Shown here: positions 33,545 through 42,017 of the stretch, one piece after another | How the letters are laid out: each line of letters opens with the position of its first letter | Numbering within the stretch: the first letter of the stretch is position 1 | Assembly (NCBI GenBank): GCA_905221605.1 | Contig: CAJNDS010000139.1 | Coordinates: forward strand, 143,501 to 207,500 | Direction: 5' to 3' | DNA: 64,000 nucleotides | Source: Symbiodinium natans | Lineage: Eukaryota > Sar > Dinophyceae > Suessiales > Symbiodiniaceae | The notes under the pieces: model-generated | What the model was told of the DNA's origin: nothing | What the model saw: the letters and a program-made list of their open reading frames with translations, nothing else | Database searches by the model: none | Program-made: the position numbers and the translations under genes

Positions 33545-33613
33545 GGGCTGGGGGCTTTTTCCGTGGTCCTTCTCGAAGCCCCGGCGCAGACGAGGGCGCT
33601 GAGCGAACTCCTC
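33545..33613 (-). CDS. Exon, unknown product
   Basis: TGGCAG|GAG opens EEFAQRPRLRRGFEKDHGKS. The downstream border is not resolved. It lies next to a 13-base G run. Confidence 0.5.
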
Positions 33614-33698
33614 CTGCCACTTTAAGGGGAGTGAGGGGGGGGGGGGGGGCTAAGGGTAAACCCGAATTCAAACCTAAGCCCTGCAAACCCCAAGCCTT

Positions 33699-33871
33699 AA
33701 ACCTTTTTACCCCTAAACCCTAAACCTTTTTCCCTAAACCCTAAACCCCAAACCCTAAGCCCCAAAACCCCCAGCCTGAAGAAACCTTTTTACCCCTAAA
33801 CCCTAGACCTTTTTCCCTAAACCCTAAACCCCAAACCCCAAACCCTAAGCCCCAAAACCCCCAGCCTGAAG
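33699..33871. repeat. Tandem duplication of about 85-90 bp carrying a copied exon edge
   Basis: The sequence ACCTTTTTACCCCTAAACCCTA...CCCCCAGCCTGAAG occurs twice in a row (33701-33781 and 33784-33871). The final CCTGAAG of the second copy is the start of exon 33866-33939 on the plus strand. Confidence 0.8.
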
Positions 33872-33939
33872 CTTCGGGTGCAGGCGTTTGAGGATGCTCT
33901 CTGGAGATAGGTCTCCATGTGGATCCTTGCGAAACCAGC
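33866..33939 (-). CDS. Exon with GC donor next to a tandem duplication
   Basis: ACCAG|GC opens WFRKDPHGDLSPESILKRLH and ends CTTCAG|GCTGGGG. The donor and last exon bases are copied again about 85-90 bp away (33699-33871). Confidence 0.6.
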
Positions 33940-34332
33940 CTGGTCTCAGCAAGGCCCGAGCGGCTTCGGAGTTTTAGGGTTTAGGGGTTGTGAGAGGTTG
34001 AGGGGTTTAGGGGTTTAGGGTAAGTTTAGGGTCTTGTAGGGTCTTAAGGCGTTGAGCGGGATCTGCTGGTGACTATCCGAGGGGTTTTACGGGTCTGTGC
34101 GCTTAGGAAATAGGCGTGTCTGTGTCGGTCGAACTACACCCTAAGCCCCCAATCCAAACTCCCAAACCCACAACCCTCAACTTTCCCTAAACTTCCAAAG
34201 CCTCAACCCTCAATCCTTAACCCTGAGCCCTAACCTTACCCTAAACTTCCAAACTCTGAACCTTTAATCCTAAACCCTAAACCCCAAACCCTAAACCCTA
34301 AACTCAGCCACTTCAACCCTAAGCCACGCCAC

Positions 34333-34416
34333 CTCCGAAGAGGAGGGAGGTGGGCTCATGGCCATGGTGTCCAACAGTAAGCTCCACGTGGCCCAGATGC
34401 CCCGGCATGCCGTCGG
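34333..34416 (-). CDS. Exon, unknown product
   Basis: Reads DGMPGHLGHVELTVGHHGHE then PTSLLFG, ending GGAG|GTGGCG. The acceptor is GCAG|CC. His-rich; no metal-binding pattern I can name. Confidence 0.5.
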
Positions 34417-34695
34417 CTGCTGAGAAATATTGGGTTTATAGGGTCTAGGGTTTAGTTTAGGGATTAGGGTTTAGGGTTTGGGGTTTGGGGTTTAGGGTTT
34501 GGGGTTTAGGGCTAGGGTTGAGGGTTGAGGGTTTCAGGATTCAGTGTTCAGGGGTTTAGGGTTTAGGGCGTCAAGTCAGTGAGGTGTATTTCGGGTGTGG
34601 GAGCTCACGATGGCGTGCTCAGGGTGTCGCACTCAGAACATCGGCTCGTCGTTTTGGGGTTTAGGGTCTGGGGTGCAGGGTTGCAGGTATGACAT

Positions 34696-34758
34696 CTACA
34701 ACTTGGAACCTATGATCCCAATCAGCTGCGGTGGGTAGCGCTTGGCCCCAAACCCCCA
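34696..34758 (-). CDS. Possible terminal exon
   Basis: WGFGAKRYPPQLIGIIGSKL and a TAG stop after acceptor AAAAG|T. Confidence 0.4.
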   Translation of the reverse strand, partial: WGFGAKRYPPQLIGIIGSKL

Positions 34759-34983
34759 CTTTTCTCGAGATCCACCCCGTCCCAACTCCTCAACCCTAAC
34801 AACCTGTTTTGTGGGTTTGCTTAGGGCTTGGGGTTTTGGGGTGTCGGGTTTGGGGTTTAGAGTCGTTTCGGGCTTCAGGTTCCAGGGCCGTAGGACTTGT
34901 GCCTCAGCTCATTTTGAGGGTTTAGGGCTTAGGGCTCAGGGCTTAGAATTTTGGGTCTCAGGGTAGAATAGTCAACCCTAAGC

Positions 34984-35044
34984 CGGAGGCCTTTTCCTCG
35001 CCCCGCGGATGGTGGGCAAGGAGCTGGTACATGAACTTAGCATC
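34984..35044 (-). CDS. Exon, unknown product
   Basis: CGCCAG|GAT opens DAKFMYQLLAHHPRGEEKAS and ends at a GC donor, CCG|GCTTAGGG (or AAG|GCCTCC). Confidence 0.6.
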
Positions 35045-35164
35045 CTGGCGCGAGGCGTTGCGGTTTGTTCATCTTTGTTGGTGTTTTTTCAGCGTAATCC
35101 CTAAACCCTAAACCCAAAACCCTAAAACCTAAGCACCCTATGCCCTGAACCCTGAACCCCGAAC

Positions 35165-35248
35165 CCTAGCATACGTTTTGGCATTGAGGCTTTGAGATTC
35201 AGGCTCGGTCGGGTCCTGGCATCTTCCAAGCTGCATGACTCGGAAAAT
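35165..35248 (-). CDS. Exon, unknown product
   Basis: IFRVMQLGRCQDPTEPESQS then LNAKTYAR, donor AGG|GTTCGG. The acceptor is GCAAG|ATT, with an in-frame GCCAG|GAC alternative. Confidence 0.5.
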
Positions 35249-35589
35249 CTTGCACCCTAAGCCCTGAACCCTAAGCGCAACACCCTATGTGGGAGAACAG
35301 GGGAGCCTCTTCTTGCAAGTTGGGCGGGAGCTGAAGTACCGGTGCCCCAACACCAGGGAAACCCTAAGGCCCTGAAGCCCTGGAGCCCTCACCCCGGGGA
35401 AGAAAGCCATGCTGGAGGACCAAGCCCCGAAAGCGTTTAGAAAAATGTCCTAGAACCCTGACTCCCTGAAGGCCTACACCCTAAACCCCCAACCCTGAAC
35501 CCTAAACCCCAAAACCCTAAACCCTAAACCCAAAACCCAAAAAACCCTAAACCCTAAACCCAAAAAGAACCTACACCCTGACCCGAAAC

Positions 35590-35666
35590 CAAAAGCTGCG
35601 AAAGACAGCCTCCTGCTGCAGGTGCTCGCCGTTTTTGTAGAGCTTCAGAATGCTCTGGCACTTATC
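35590..35666 (-). CDS. Exon of an unnamed gene, part of a phase-consistent chain
   Basis: TTGGAG|GAT opens DKCQSILKLYKNGEHLQQEA. The donor is TTTTG|GTTTCG or, in frame, GAG|GCTGTC. The chain 35907-35985, 35827-35870 and this exon keeps frame. Confidence 0.6.
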
Positions 35667-35906
35667 CTCCAAGGGCGCTTGCCGTTTGCTCTTCAGGGTT
35701 TAGGGTTTAGGGTTTAGGGTTTAGGGTTTAGGGTTTAGGGTTTAGGGTATAGGGTTTAGGGTTTAGGGTTTAGGCTTAGGGCTTAGCTATAGGGCTTAGG
35801 GTTTAGGGTTTAGGGTTTGGCAGCGCCTTCCGTAGAGTAAATCGGCACCGGGTGCAGGGCAGAGACGCTACTGGAAGCCCGAAACCCTAAACCCTAAACC
35901 CTAAAC

Positions 35907-35985
35907 CCTTGTAGGAGGGCTCCTTGAGCATGGCTCTGTCGTCAAACTCTTCATCGCCGACGACGATGACCTTCCCGCCTCCCTC
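35907..35985 (-). CDS. Exon of an unnamed gene
   Basis: GGCCAG|GAG opens EGGGKVIVVGDEEFDDRAML and ends AAGG|GTTTAGGG. The next possible exon, 35827-35870 (ASLPCTRCRFTLRK), has a CxxC pair and keeps phase. Confidence 0.6.
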
Positions 35986-36008
35986 CTGGCCGTGGACGCA
36001 ACTGGATG

Positions 36009-36490
36009 CTTCAAGACTCAGGGTTTAGGGTTTAGGGTTTAGGGTTTAGGGATCAGGGTTTCAATTCCCAAGCCCTCAATCAGACTCTACCCGATGAAAG
36101 AATAGACCCTAAACTTCTAGCCCCTCAACCCTCATTAAGCCAGATCCCCAACACTAAACACACCATAAACCAATAACCCCTAGCCCCAGGACTCTGGGGT
36201 TTAGGGTTTAGGATTTAGGCTTTGGTGGCAAACCAAAACCGAGAACCCAACCCCAAGACTCCAAAAACCTCGAACTCAACCAAACCCAAAGGCCTATAAT
36301 AACCCGTACCAGCACGCAGGAGCAACAAGAAACCTAAACAAAAACCGAAAACAGGTAGGCAAGTACGGCAAAAAGAAACCTAAACCCTAAACCCCATTTT
36401 ACCCTAAACCCTGGACCCAAAACCCTAGACCCTAGACCCTAAACCCCGTATAACTCTAAATATTAGACCCTTTTAACCCCCAAACCCTAA
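36009..36490. other. Spacer without supported gene
   Basis: Short TTTAGGG and CCCTAAA arrays with A/C-rich unique sequence. I see no coding frame with splice borders. Confidence 0.6.
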
Positions 36491-36493
36491 AAC

Positions 36494-36589
36494 TGCAGTC
36501 TTGGCAGTCCGGGGAGCCTCCCTGCTTTTCCCCAGACCCCCCTTGGGCAAATCGTCCTCCGCGCCGGCGGCTAAAGCTTTGACCAGCAC
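36494..36589 (-). CDS. Exon, unknown product
   Basis: TTTCAG|GTG opens VLVKALAAGAEDDLPKGGLG and runs 32 codons to GCA|GTTTTAGGG. Phase 0 at both ends; one of the clearest unnamed exons. Confidence 0.72.
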
Positions 36590-37012
36590 CTGAAACATTC
36601 AAACTGGGTTTAGGGCTCCGGGTTTAGGGTTTAGCAATTAGGGCTTCGGGTCTAGGGTCTCGGGTTTAGGTTTAGTTTACTTTTTAGTTTAGGGTTTGGA
36701 GTTTGCCCCTGACACCCCTAAGAAAAACTCCTAAAGCCCCTAAGCCAACCAGGGTCTACCCACATTACAACCGGAACCCCAACGTGTCAGAGAACTGTCC
36801 ATGGTCGGTCTTAGGGACAATTATTAGAGTTCTGAGGAGGTTTTGGCTTCGCGGTTCTTGGGGGTTTGAAGGATTCAGGGCCTTAGGTGTTGGGGTTCGG
36901 TGGTGGGTTTCCGGCTCGAGGGTCTAGGGTTCTTTTGGGTTTCAGGGAGGGCCGCCCTAAACCCTAAACCATAAACCCTAAACCCTAAACCCTAAACCCT
37001 AAACCCTAAACC

Positions 37013-37127
37013 CTAGGTGGGATGTCCATTCCAGAGTCGGCTTGCCAAGCCCCGAAGCCCGGAGGGAGTAGCCTCCAGCACCGAATGCAGCTTCGCCACA
37101 CCTGAGCACCCCAGAAAGGCCAACGCC
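37013..37127 (-). CDS. Exon, probably terminal, frame uncertain
   Basis: TTAG|G opens ALAFLGCSGVAKLHSVLEAT and ends in a TAG stop. All three frames are open here, so the choice rests on third-position GC only. Confidence 0.45.
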
Positions 37128-38485
37128 CTAAGGTTCGGGGGTTGAGGGCTTAGGGTTTTGGGGTTTAGGGTTTAGGGTTCAGGGTTTAGGGTTTAGGGTG
37201 CTCCGTCCCCCCCCCCCTTTTTCATAGAGCTTCCTGAGTCCGCCCAGACCCCTCCAAAATCCCATTCCGGTACCGCAATTGCCGTAGTTAAGTGAACGGC
37301 AGGGGGAAACCCATGTTCTTGCAGTGGTCCTCTTCAGGAGATTCTTCCCCTCTGACTATGGAACAAACGATGTAAGACCCAAATTACAACCCCAAGCTCT
37401 GAACCCCAAACTCCTAAAAACCAAGCCCTTTTCGACTTAAGCCCTCAACCCTTAATCCCAAAACCTGTATCCCCTATTATGATACTTAAGCCTTAAACTC
37501 CTAAACCCTGAGCCCTAAACACTAAACCCTAAACCCTAAACCCTAAACTCCTAAACACTAAACCCTGCACTGCTCCCTGAGCTCGAGGCTACTGGAGGCC
37601 GTCTCGACGGCCTACTTCAGTCTCCGGGTTTTCGAGGGTTTTCGGGGGTCTTGCAGAATCTTACAGGGGGTTTGGGGTTTAGGGTTTAGGGTTTAGGGGG
37701 GGGCGTTCACAGACAACTGGGCTTAATGGAAACTTGGCCAGAGCCCGACACCCTGTAAGGTAGGGGCCTGAATAGCTAGAACAGGTTTTTGGAGGGTTAT
37801 TGGAGTATTTATACAGGAACCGTAAGGGAATAGTATTTGTAGTTATTCCGACCCCTATATTAGGTATAAGGTTTACGGCTTAGGGGTTCAGAGTCTCGGG
37901 TTCGTGGTTTCAGAGCTTCGGGCTTGTAGTCTTTCATAGGCCCTAAGCCCTCAACCCCTGTTAGGGTCTTAAGACCCTAAGAGTTTCCAGGCCCTGAAGC
38001 TCCAAAAGGTCTGAAGCTGAGAGACCCGACTGCGTCAGAGCCCCTCAACCCCAAAGACTACTCTGGAGCCCCTAGAACCCTGAAACCCTAGAACCTTAGA
38101 ACGCTAGAACCCTAGAACCCTAGAACCCTAGAACCCTAGAACCCTAGAACCCTAGAACTTCGAGAACCCTAGAACCCTAGAACCCTAAAACCCCTAAAAC
38201 CCGAAACCCTGAGGCCCTGAAGACGAAAGTCTCAAAGACCCTGAGAGAGCTCACCCAAAAAGAACAACCTCGATACCCAAGACCCCAAAACCAACCCCAG
38301 AGCCTATAAACCCTAAACCCTAAACCCGACAAGCCCTAAACCCCCCCCAAAAAACAAAATTCAAAAACCCTGCCAAACTCCGAGCAACAAGGTTCCAAAG
38401 CCCTCCAATCCCAGGGTTTAGGGTTTGGGGTTTAGGGTTTAGGGCCCCTAAGCCCTTAAAACCCTGAACACAGAACCCTTCCCAC
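37128..38485. other. Mostly degenerate telomere-type sequence
   Basis: Apart from exon 37564-37611, this holds TTTAGGG/CCCTAAA variants, a C run at 37208 and a 10-bp ACCCTAGA-type repeat (38080-38190). Confidence 0.6.
37564..37611 (-). CDS. Short exon, unknown product
   Basis: AGTAG|GCC opens AVETASSSLELREQCR and ends AGG|GTTTAG. Confidence 0.6.
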
Positions 38486-38518
38486 CAGCGCCGTGAGCTG
38501 CTCGGCAATGAGGGCATC
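38486..38518 (-). CDS. Short exon, unknown product
   Basis: GATCAG|GAT opens DALIAEQLTAL and ends CTG|GTGGGA. The frame is open upstream (NPVIADQ). Confidence 0.6.
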
Positions 38519-38701
38519 CTGATCAGCGATCACGGGGTTCAGGGCTTAGGGAGCTTTCAAAAACATCGGGTTTAGGCTTTAGGGTTTAGGGTTTAGGTTT
38601 TTGGGGGGTTTAGGGTTTAGGGTTTAGGGATGTTGAGGTTTAGGGCGTTTAGGGTCTGGGGTTTCGAGTTTACGGTTCAGGAAGGCCTTAAGAACAGTTC
38701 A

Positions 38702-38770
38702 TCAGATCTGGGACACGATCGATTCAGCCCACGTCGTCCCCTTCGTCCTCTCAGTTGACACTGGGTCGCA
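38702..38770 (-). CDS. Terminal exon, unknown product
   Basis: ATACAG|TGC opens CDPVSTERTKGTTWAESIVS, QI and a TGA stop. A tiny possible first exon (MTFSNATR, 38840-38863) with an AG one base before the ATG would join in phase to give about 30 residues; this may be chance. Confidence 0.45.
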   Translation of the reverse strand, partial: CDPVSTERTKGTTWAESIVSQI

Positions 38771-38811
38771 CTGTATACGTGAGCAGAACCCTACGTATAC
38801 CCTGTACCCTA

Positions 38812-38990
38812 ATTATACCCTAAACCCTAAACCCTAAACCCTCGTGGCGTTGCTAAAGGTCATCCTAAACCCTAAACCCTAAACCCACCCTAAACCCTAA
38901 ACCCTAAACCCTAAACCCTACACCCTAAACCCTAAACCCTAAACCCTAAACCCTACACCCTAAACCCTAAACCCTAAACCCTAACCCTTA
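38812..38990. repeat. CCCTAAA array with CCCTACA variants
   Basis: About 22 units interrupted by a short unique piece (38840-38870) and by CCCTACACCCTAAA variants at regular spacing. Confidence 0.85.
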
Positions 38991-39389
38991 ACCCTCAACC
39001 GTAAACCCCTTAACTCTCAGGCCTAACCCTCTCAACCCTGAACTCTAAGCCCGCTAACCCTCAATCCTAAGCAACTTAACCCTAAACCCTAAACCAAGAA
39101 GAGTTTCTTCAACCCCCTAACCCTGTAGTTTTGGGGCTTCAGGGTTGTGCACGACTACTTTGGGCTGCGTGTGCTAGGATAGGGGTTTAGGGTCCAGGGT
39201 TTTGAAATTTTGGGCTTATTGCTCAGGGTTGGGGCAGTTTCGGGGCATCTAGAGGTGGCCCGGCTGGCAGTGGAGGCCTTCTTGTACCACAGACTCACGT
39301 TCTGCAGTCGCTTGACAGCGTCTGGATCGCCATCCTTACATGGGCAGCCCTCCCCACTCGAGCTTCGGGATGGGGATCTGTACTCGATA

Positions 39390-39475
39390 TAAAATAATTT
39401 ATTATTATTATTATTATTATTAATATTTATATATATATGACCGATTTCTATCATAATTTATTAATAAATTAATAA
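39390..39475. repeat. ATT/TTA microsatellite
   Basis: (TTA)n then TATATA and TTAATAAAT words. The poly-Asn frame across it is an artefact. Confidence 0.85.
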
Positions 39476-39758
39476 ATAACTACTGGGGTTTAGGGTTTAG
39501 GGCTTCTACGTTGAGTCTTACTTAGATTCTTGTGGAGACGCCTGTTGGGAAGAGCGGGGCGGGGTGTTTGGGGTACCCTCAAGCAAAGATGTTGTTGGGT
39601 TTAGAGTTGTAAGTTATAACCCTTGCAAGCCTCAAAACCTAAAAGCCCCTAATCCTGCTCTGCATGCCAGGACACTGGGATGGTCGATTCTGCACCTCCG
39701 GTTTTAGATGTCTAGCGCTTGCTTGGGGGTGCTTGCTGCCCAGTCGGTAGGCTTACAC

Positions 39759-39822
39759 TCAGGTGTTCCTGTAGATGATGGAGGCCCCGCGCTTATCGAT
39801 CCCAACTTCGTTCAGTGCAGTG
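39759..39822 (-). CDS. Possible terminal exon
   Basis: TALNEVGIDKRGASIIYRNT and a TGA stop after a CGAG|C acceptor. Confidence 0.45.
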
Positions 39823-40038
39823 CTCGGATGTGGAAGACGACCGTTTTAGGGTTTAGGGTTTAGGGTTTAGGGTTTAGGGTTCGAGGGTTTAGGGTTTAGG
39901 GGCCTGTGGGGGGGGTTCTCGGGTTGTCGGTTATAAGGTTCCAGGGTTGTAGGGACCAAGGGTTGTAGGGTTTTAGGGTTCTAGGGTTTATATAAGGGTT
40001 TAGGGATTATCGCCTATGCAAAAACCTCGCAAAACACA

Positions 40039-40484
40039 CTAGCGCCGCCAGTTTAAGACTCAGGCATCGTCATCGGAACTATTGGAGCTACTTGAGCTCA
40101 GCTAGTAATGCTTTGCTCTTCCAGGTTAGCCATGTTTCAAATCAGCTGTCTTAATACGGCTTTATGTCTTGGATGGGCAAGTGGCCACCGCAAGCAGCTT
40201 CCCTTCATATTTGCTAGCGCGATGCTAGCGCCAACCTAGCGCATATTTCGCCGCATGACTTTAGAATTTTGGCACGCCGGCAGTATGCATCAGGAGCAAG
40301 TGGTTTAGGGTGCAGGGTTCAAGGTGTGTAACCCAATGTTCCACAGTCTTACCTAAGCCGCAGCCTATACTACTTAAGCTTCCCGAAGCTGGATCGCTCT
40401 AAACCCTAAACCCTACACGCTAAACCCTAAAATGTTAGCCTTTGGAAAGGAACACCTAGCGCCACGCTAGCGCTATCCTAGCGC
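40039..40484. repeat. Cluster of seven CTAGCGC heptamers
   Basis: Exact CTAGCGC at 40039, 40214, 40225, 40236, 40456, 40467 and 40478; an eighth lies at 39712. Within the two groups the spacing is exactly 11 bp. The surrounding 600 bp is unique and less repeat-rich than its neighbours. Confidence 0.8.
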
Positions 40485-40599
40485 CTACATGGGGAAGAGC
40501 CTGAAACCTGCATATACGCATGGTGCCGCCTTGTGGCGAAGACATAAACCAGCAAGAGCGGAACTTCATATCGCACTTCCATCATATTTTACATACATG

Positions 40600-41036
40600 G
40601 TATTTTGACGTCCGCCCATATGGGGATGGCGTTATAGGCTTAGGAAGTTAGGGTGATAGGTTGATAGGGTTCAGGCTTAAGGGTTCTTCCGTTCTTCCAG
40701 CCTGGCTTTGCGGAGGTGGAGTGTTGCGGTTTTGGGGTCTTGGGGACGGGCTGTTCTTTCTCATTTCAAAAGAGCTCTACGCCTCGAGCCATGCTGTAAT
40801 CCCGAAGATATGTCAGCAAACTCTGAACCCTAACCACAGCCTGAGACACGAGCATCCAAAGTGCCGAAACCGTATAAGACAGGGGGTAAGGAGCCACAAA
40901 ACAACAAAGCTGAACAGCTTTGTCTCGCCAAACTTGAAAATTCGATGTATTCTTTTGCGCTTAGGTCCCTAAACCCTAACCCTAAACCCTAAACCCTAAA
41001 CCCTAAACCCTAAACCCTAAACCCTAAGGCCCAAAC
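40600..41036. other. Unique stretch without a supported gene
   Basis: A plus frame of 103 codons (40661-40972) and a minus frame with a hydrophobic run (LFSFVVLWLLTPCLIRF) overlap. Neither has enough border evidence. Confidence 0.4.
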
Positions 41037-41163
41037 CCCTAATTTCTGTCCGGCCTTTCCAAGGGCTCATGGGACATGGAGCTTGCCGGCTGGGCAAGGA
41101 GTGTCGGATTTGTTCGTGCGAATCCGGGAGGTCGACAGGGTGGTTCGGGTTGAGTGTTCGAGG
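41037..41163 (-). CDS. Exon-like island, strand uncertain
   Basis: The minus frame reads LNPNHPVDLPDSHEQIRHSL and further; the plus frame (KGSWDMELAGWARSVGFVRA) is also open after an AAG|G acceptor. I cannot choose a strand from sequence alone. Confidence 0.35.
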
Positions 41164-41398
41164 CTTAAGGGCTGTGGGTTGAGTTGAGTAGCACACGTGG
41201 CTCGTGAGGCTTCAGTTTAGGGTCTATGGCTCCTTCTCAAGCCTCCACATTAGGTTTGGCAGAAACCTAGGTGGGGCTGTGTTGGGCGTGGGCTGCGCTG
41301 ATGGTTGAGTAGTCCTTGTTGTGTTTAGGGTAAGGCTTGGCACCTTTAGGGTTTAGGGCTGAGGGTGGCTGAGGGTTTAGGGCTTTTAGCTCCCGGGC

Positions 41399-41505
41399 TT
41401 AGGAGCAAGATGGTAGGATTGACGTTGGACCGATGCTGGCGGCGCGGACAAGAGCGGACCAGCTGAGCAGCTTGCATGTCATGGAGCCCTTGCTTGCGCC
41501 CCACC
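41399..41505 (-). CDS. Possible terminal exon downstream of MCAT
   Basis: GTAG|GG opens WGASKGSMTCKLLSWSALVR and runs to a TAA stop after 34 codons. It could equally be untranslated sequence. Confidence 0.4.
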
Positions 41506-41607
41506 CTACCCCAAGATTCCACCGTAGTCATAGAGCTCACAGGGTTTACAGGATGTAGGAAGCATGGGAAAACCTGAACCCTAACACCCCTAAATCTCTA
41601 CAGGGCT

Positions 41608-41808
41608 TTAGGCACCAGGGGGATCAGGGGGGTCCGAGGCGTGAACTGGGGGTTGAAAATCTTCCCCGGCGCACAGCAGCTTGGATGCTCCCTTTTTTGG
41701 AGCTGGGGGCAACTCTCCAATGAAGATACGACCTACAATGGCAACTCCCAGTGAGACCTCGAAGCTTATTGTACCATGTGCTGCTCGGGGCGTTGCAACT
41801 CGGGTTGC
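41608..41808 (-). CDS. Open reading frame just downstream of MCAT, weakly cyclophilin-like
   Basis: The acceptor TTAG|GCA is followed by 66 open codons and a TAA stop. Part reads GTISFEVSLGVAIVGRIFIG and later KLLCAGED, which resembles the first strands and the LCTGE helix of cyclophilins. No cyclophilin core (FHRVI, GGDF) follows. It could be an exon of the next gene or only 3' untranslated sequence of MCAT. Confidence 0.3.
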   Translation of the reverse strand, partial: ATRVATPRAAHGTISFEVSLGVAIVGRIFIGELPPAPKKGASKLLCAGEDFQPPVHASDPPDPPGA

Positions 41809-41970
41809 CTAAGGTTGGATCGTTAACTGCAGGGTTGCTGGAATGCCTTCTAGGGCATGTTTTCAGGGGTAGAGTTCAGGGATTAGGGCTTGGGGCTTAA
41901 TATGGGTTTGGGGTGCATGGACCTAGGCTAAGATAAGATAGGTGAGCCTAGCCAGCCACTACCCAACTCT

Positions 41971-42017
41971 CTACACGCTCACGTTCTCCGTGCGCTTGAA
42001 GGCGTCCGCATCAATTC
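41971..42017 (-). CDS. fabD: MCAT terminal exon
   Basis: The acceptor CCAAG|GA is followed by an exon encoding IDADAFKRTENVSV and a TAG stop. The last base of exon 42648-42685 completes an Arg codon, so the join reads MLKRIDADAF, the normal C-terminal tail of plastid-type MCAT. This fixes the 3' end of the gene. Confidence 0.9.

Noticed and set aside
39210-39392. Ankyrin-like GHLEVARLAVEAF frame on the plus strand
   Set aside because: Only one partial repeat, and minus frames with a GTGAGT donor compete; not enough for a family call.
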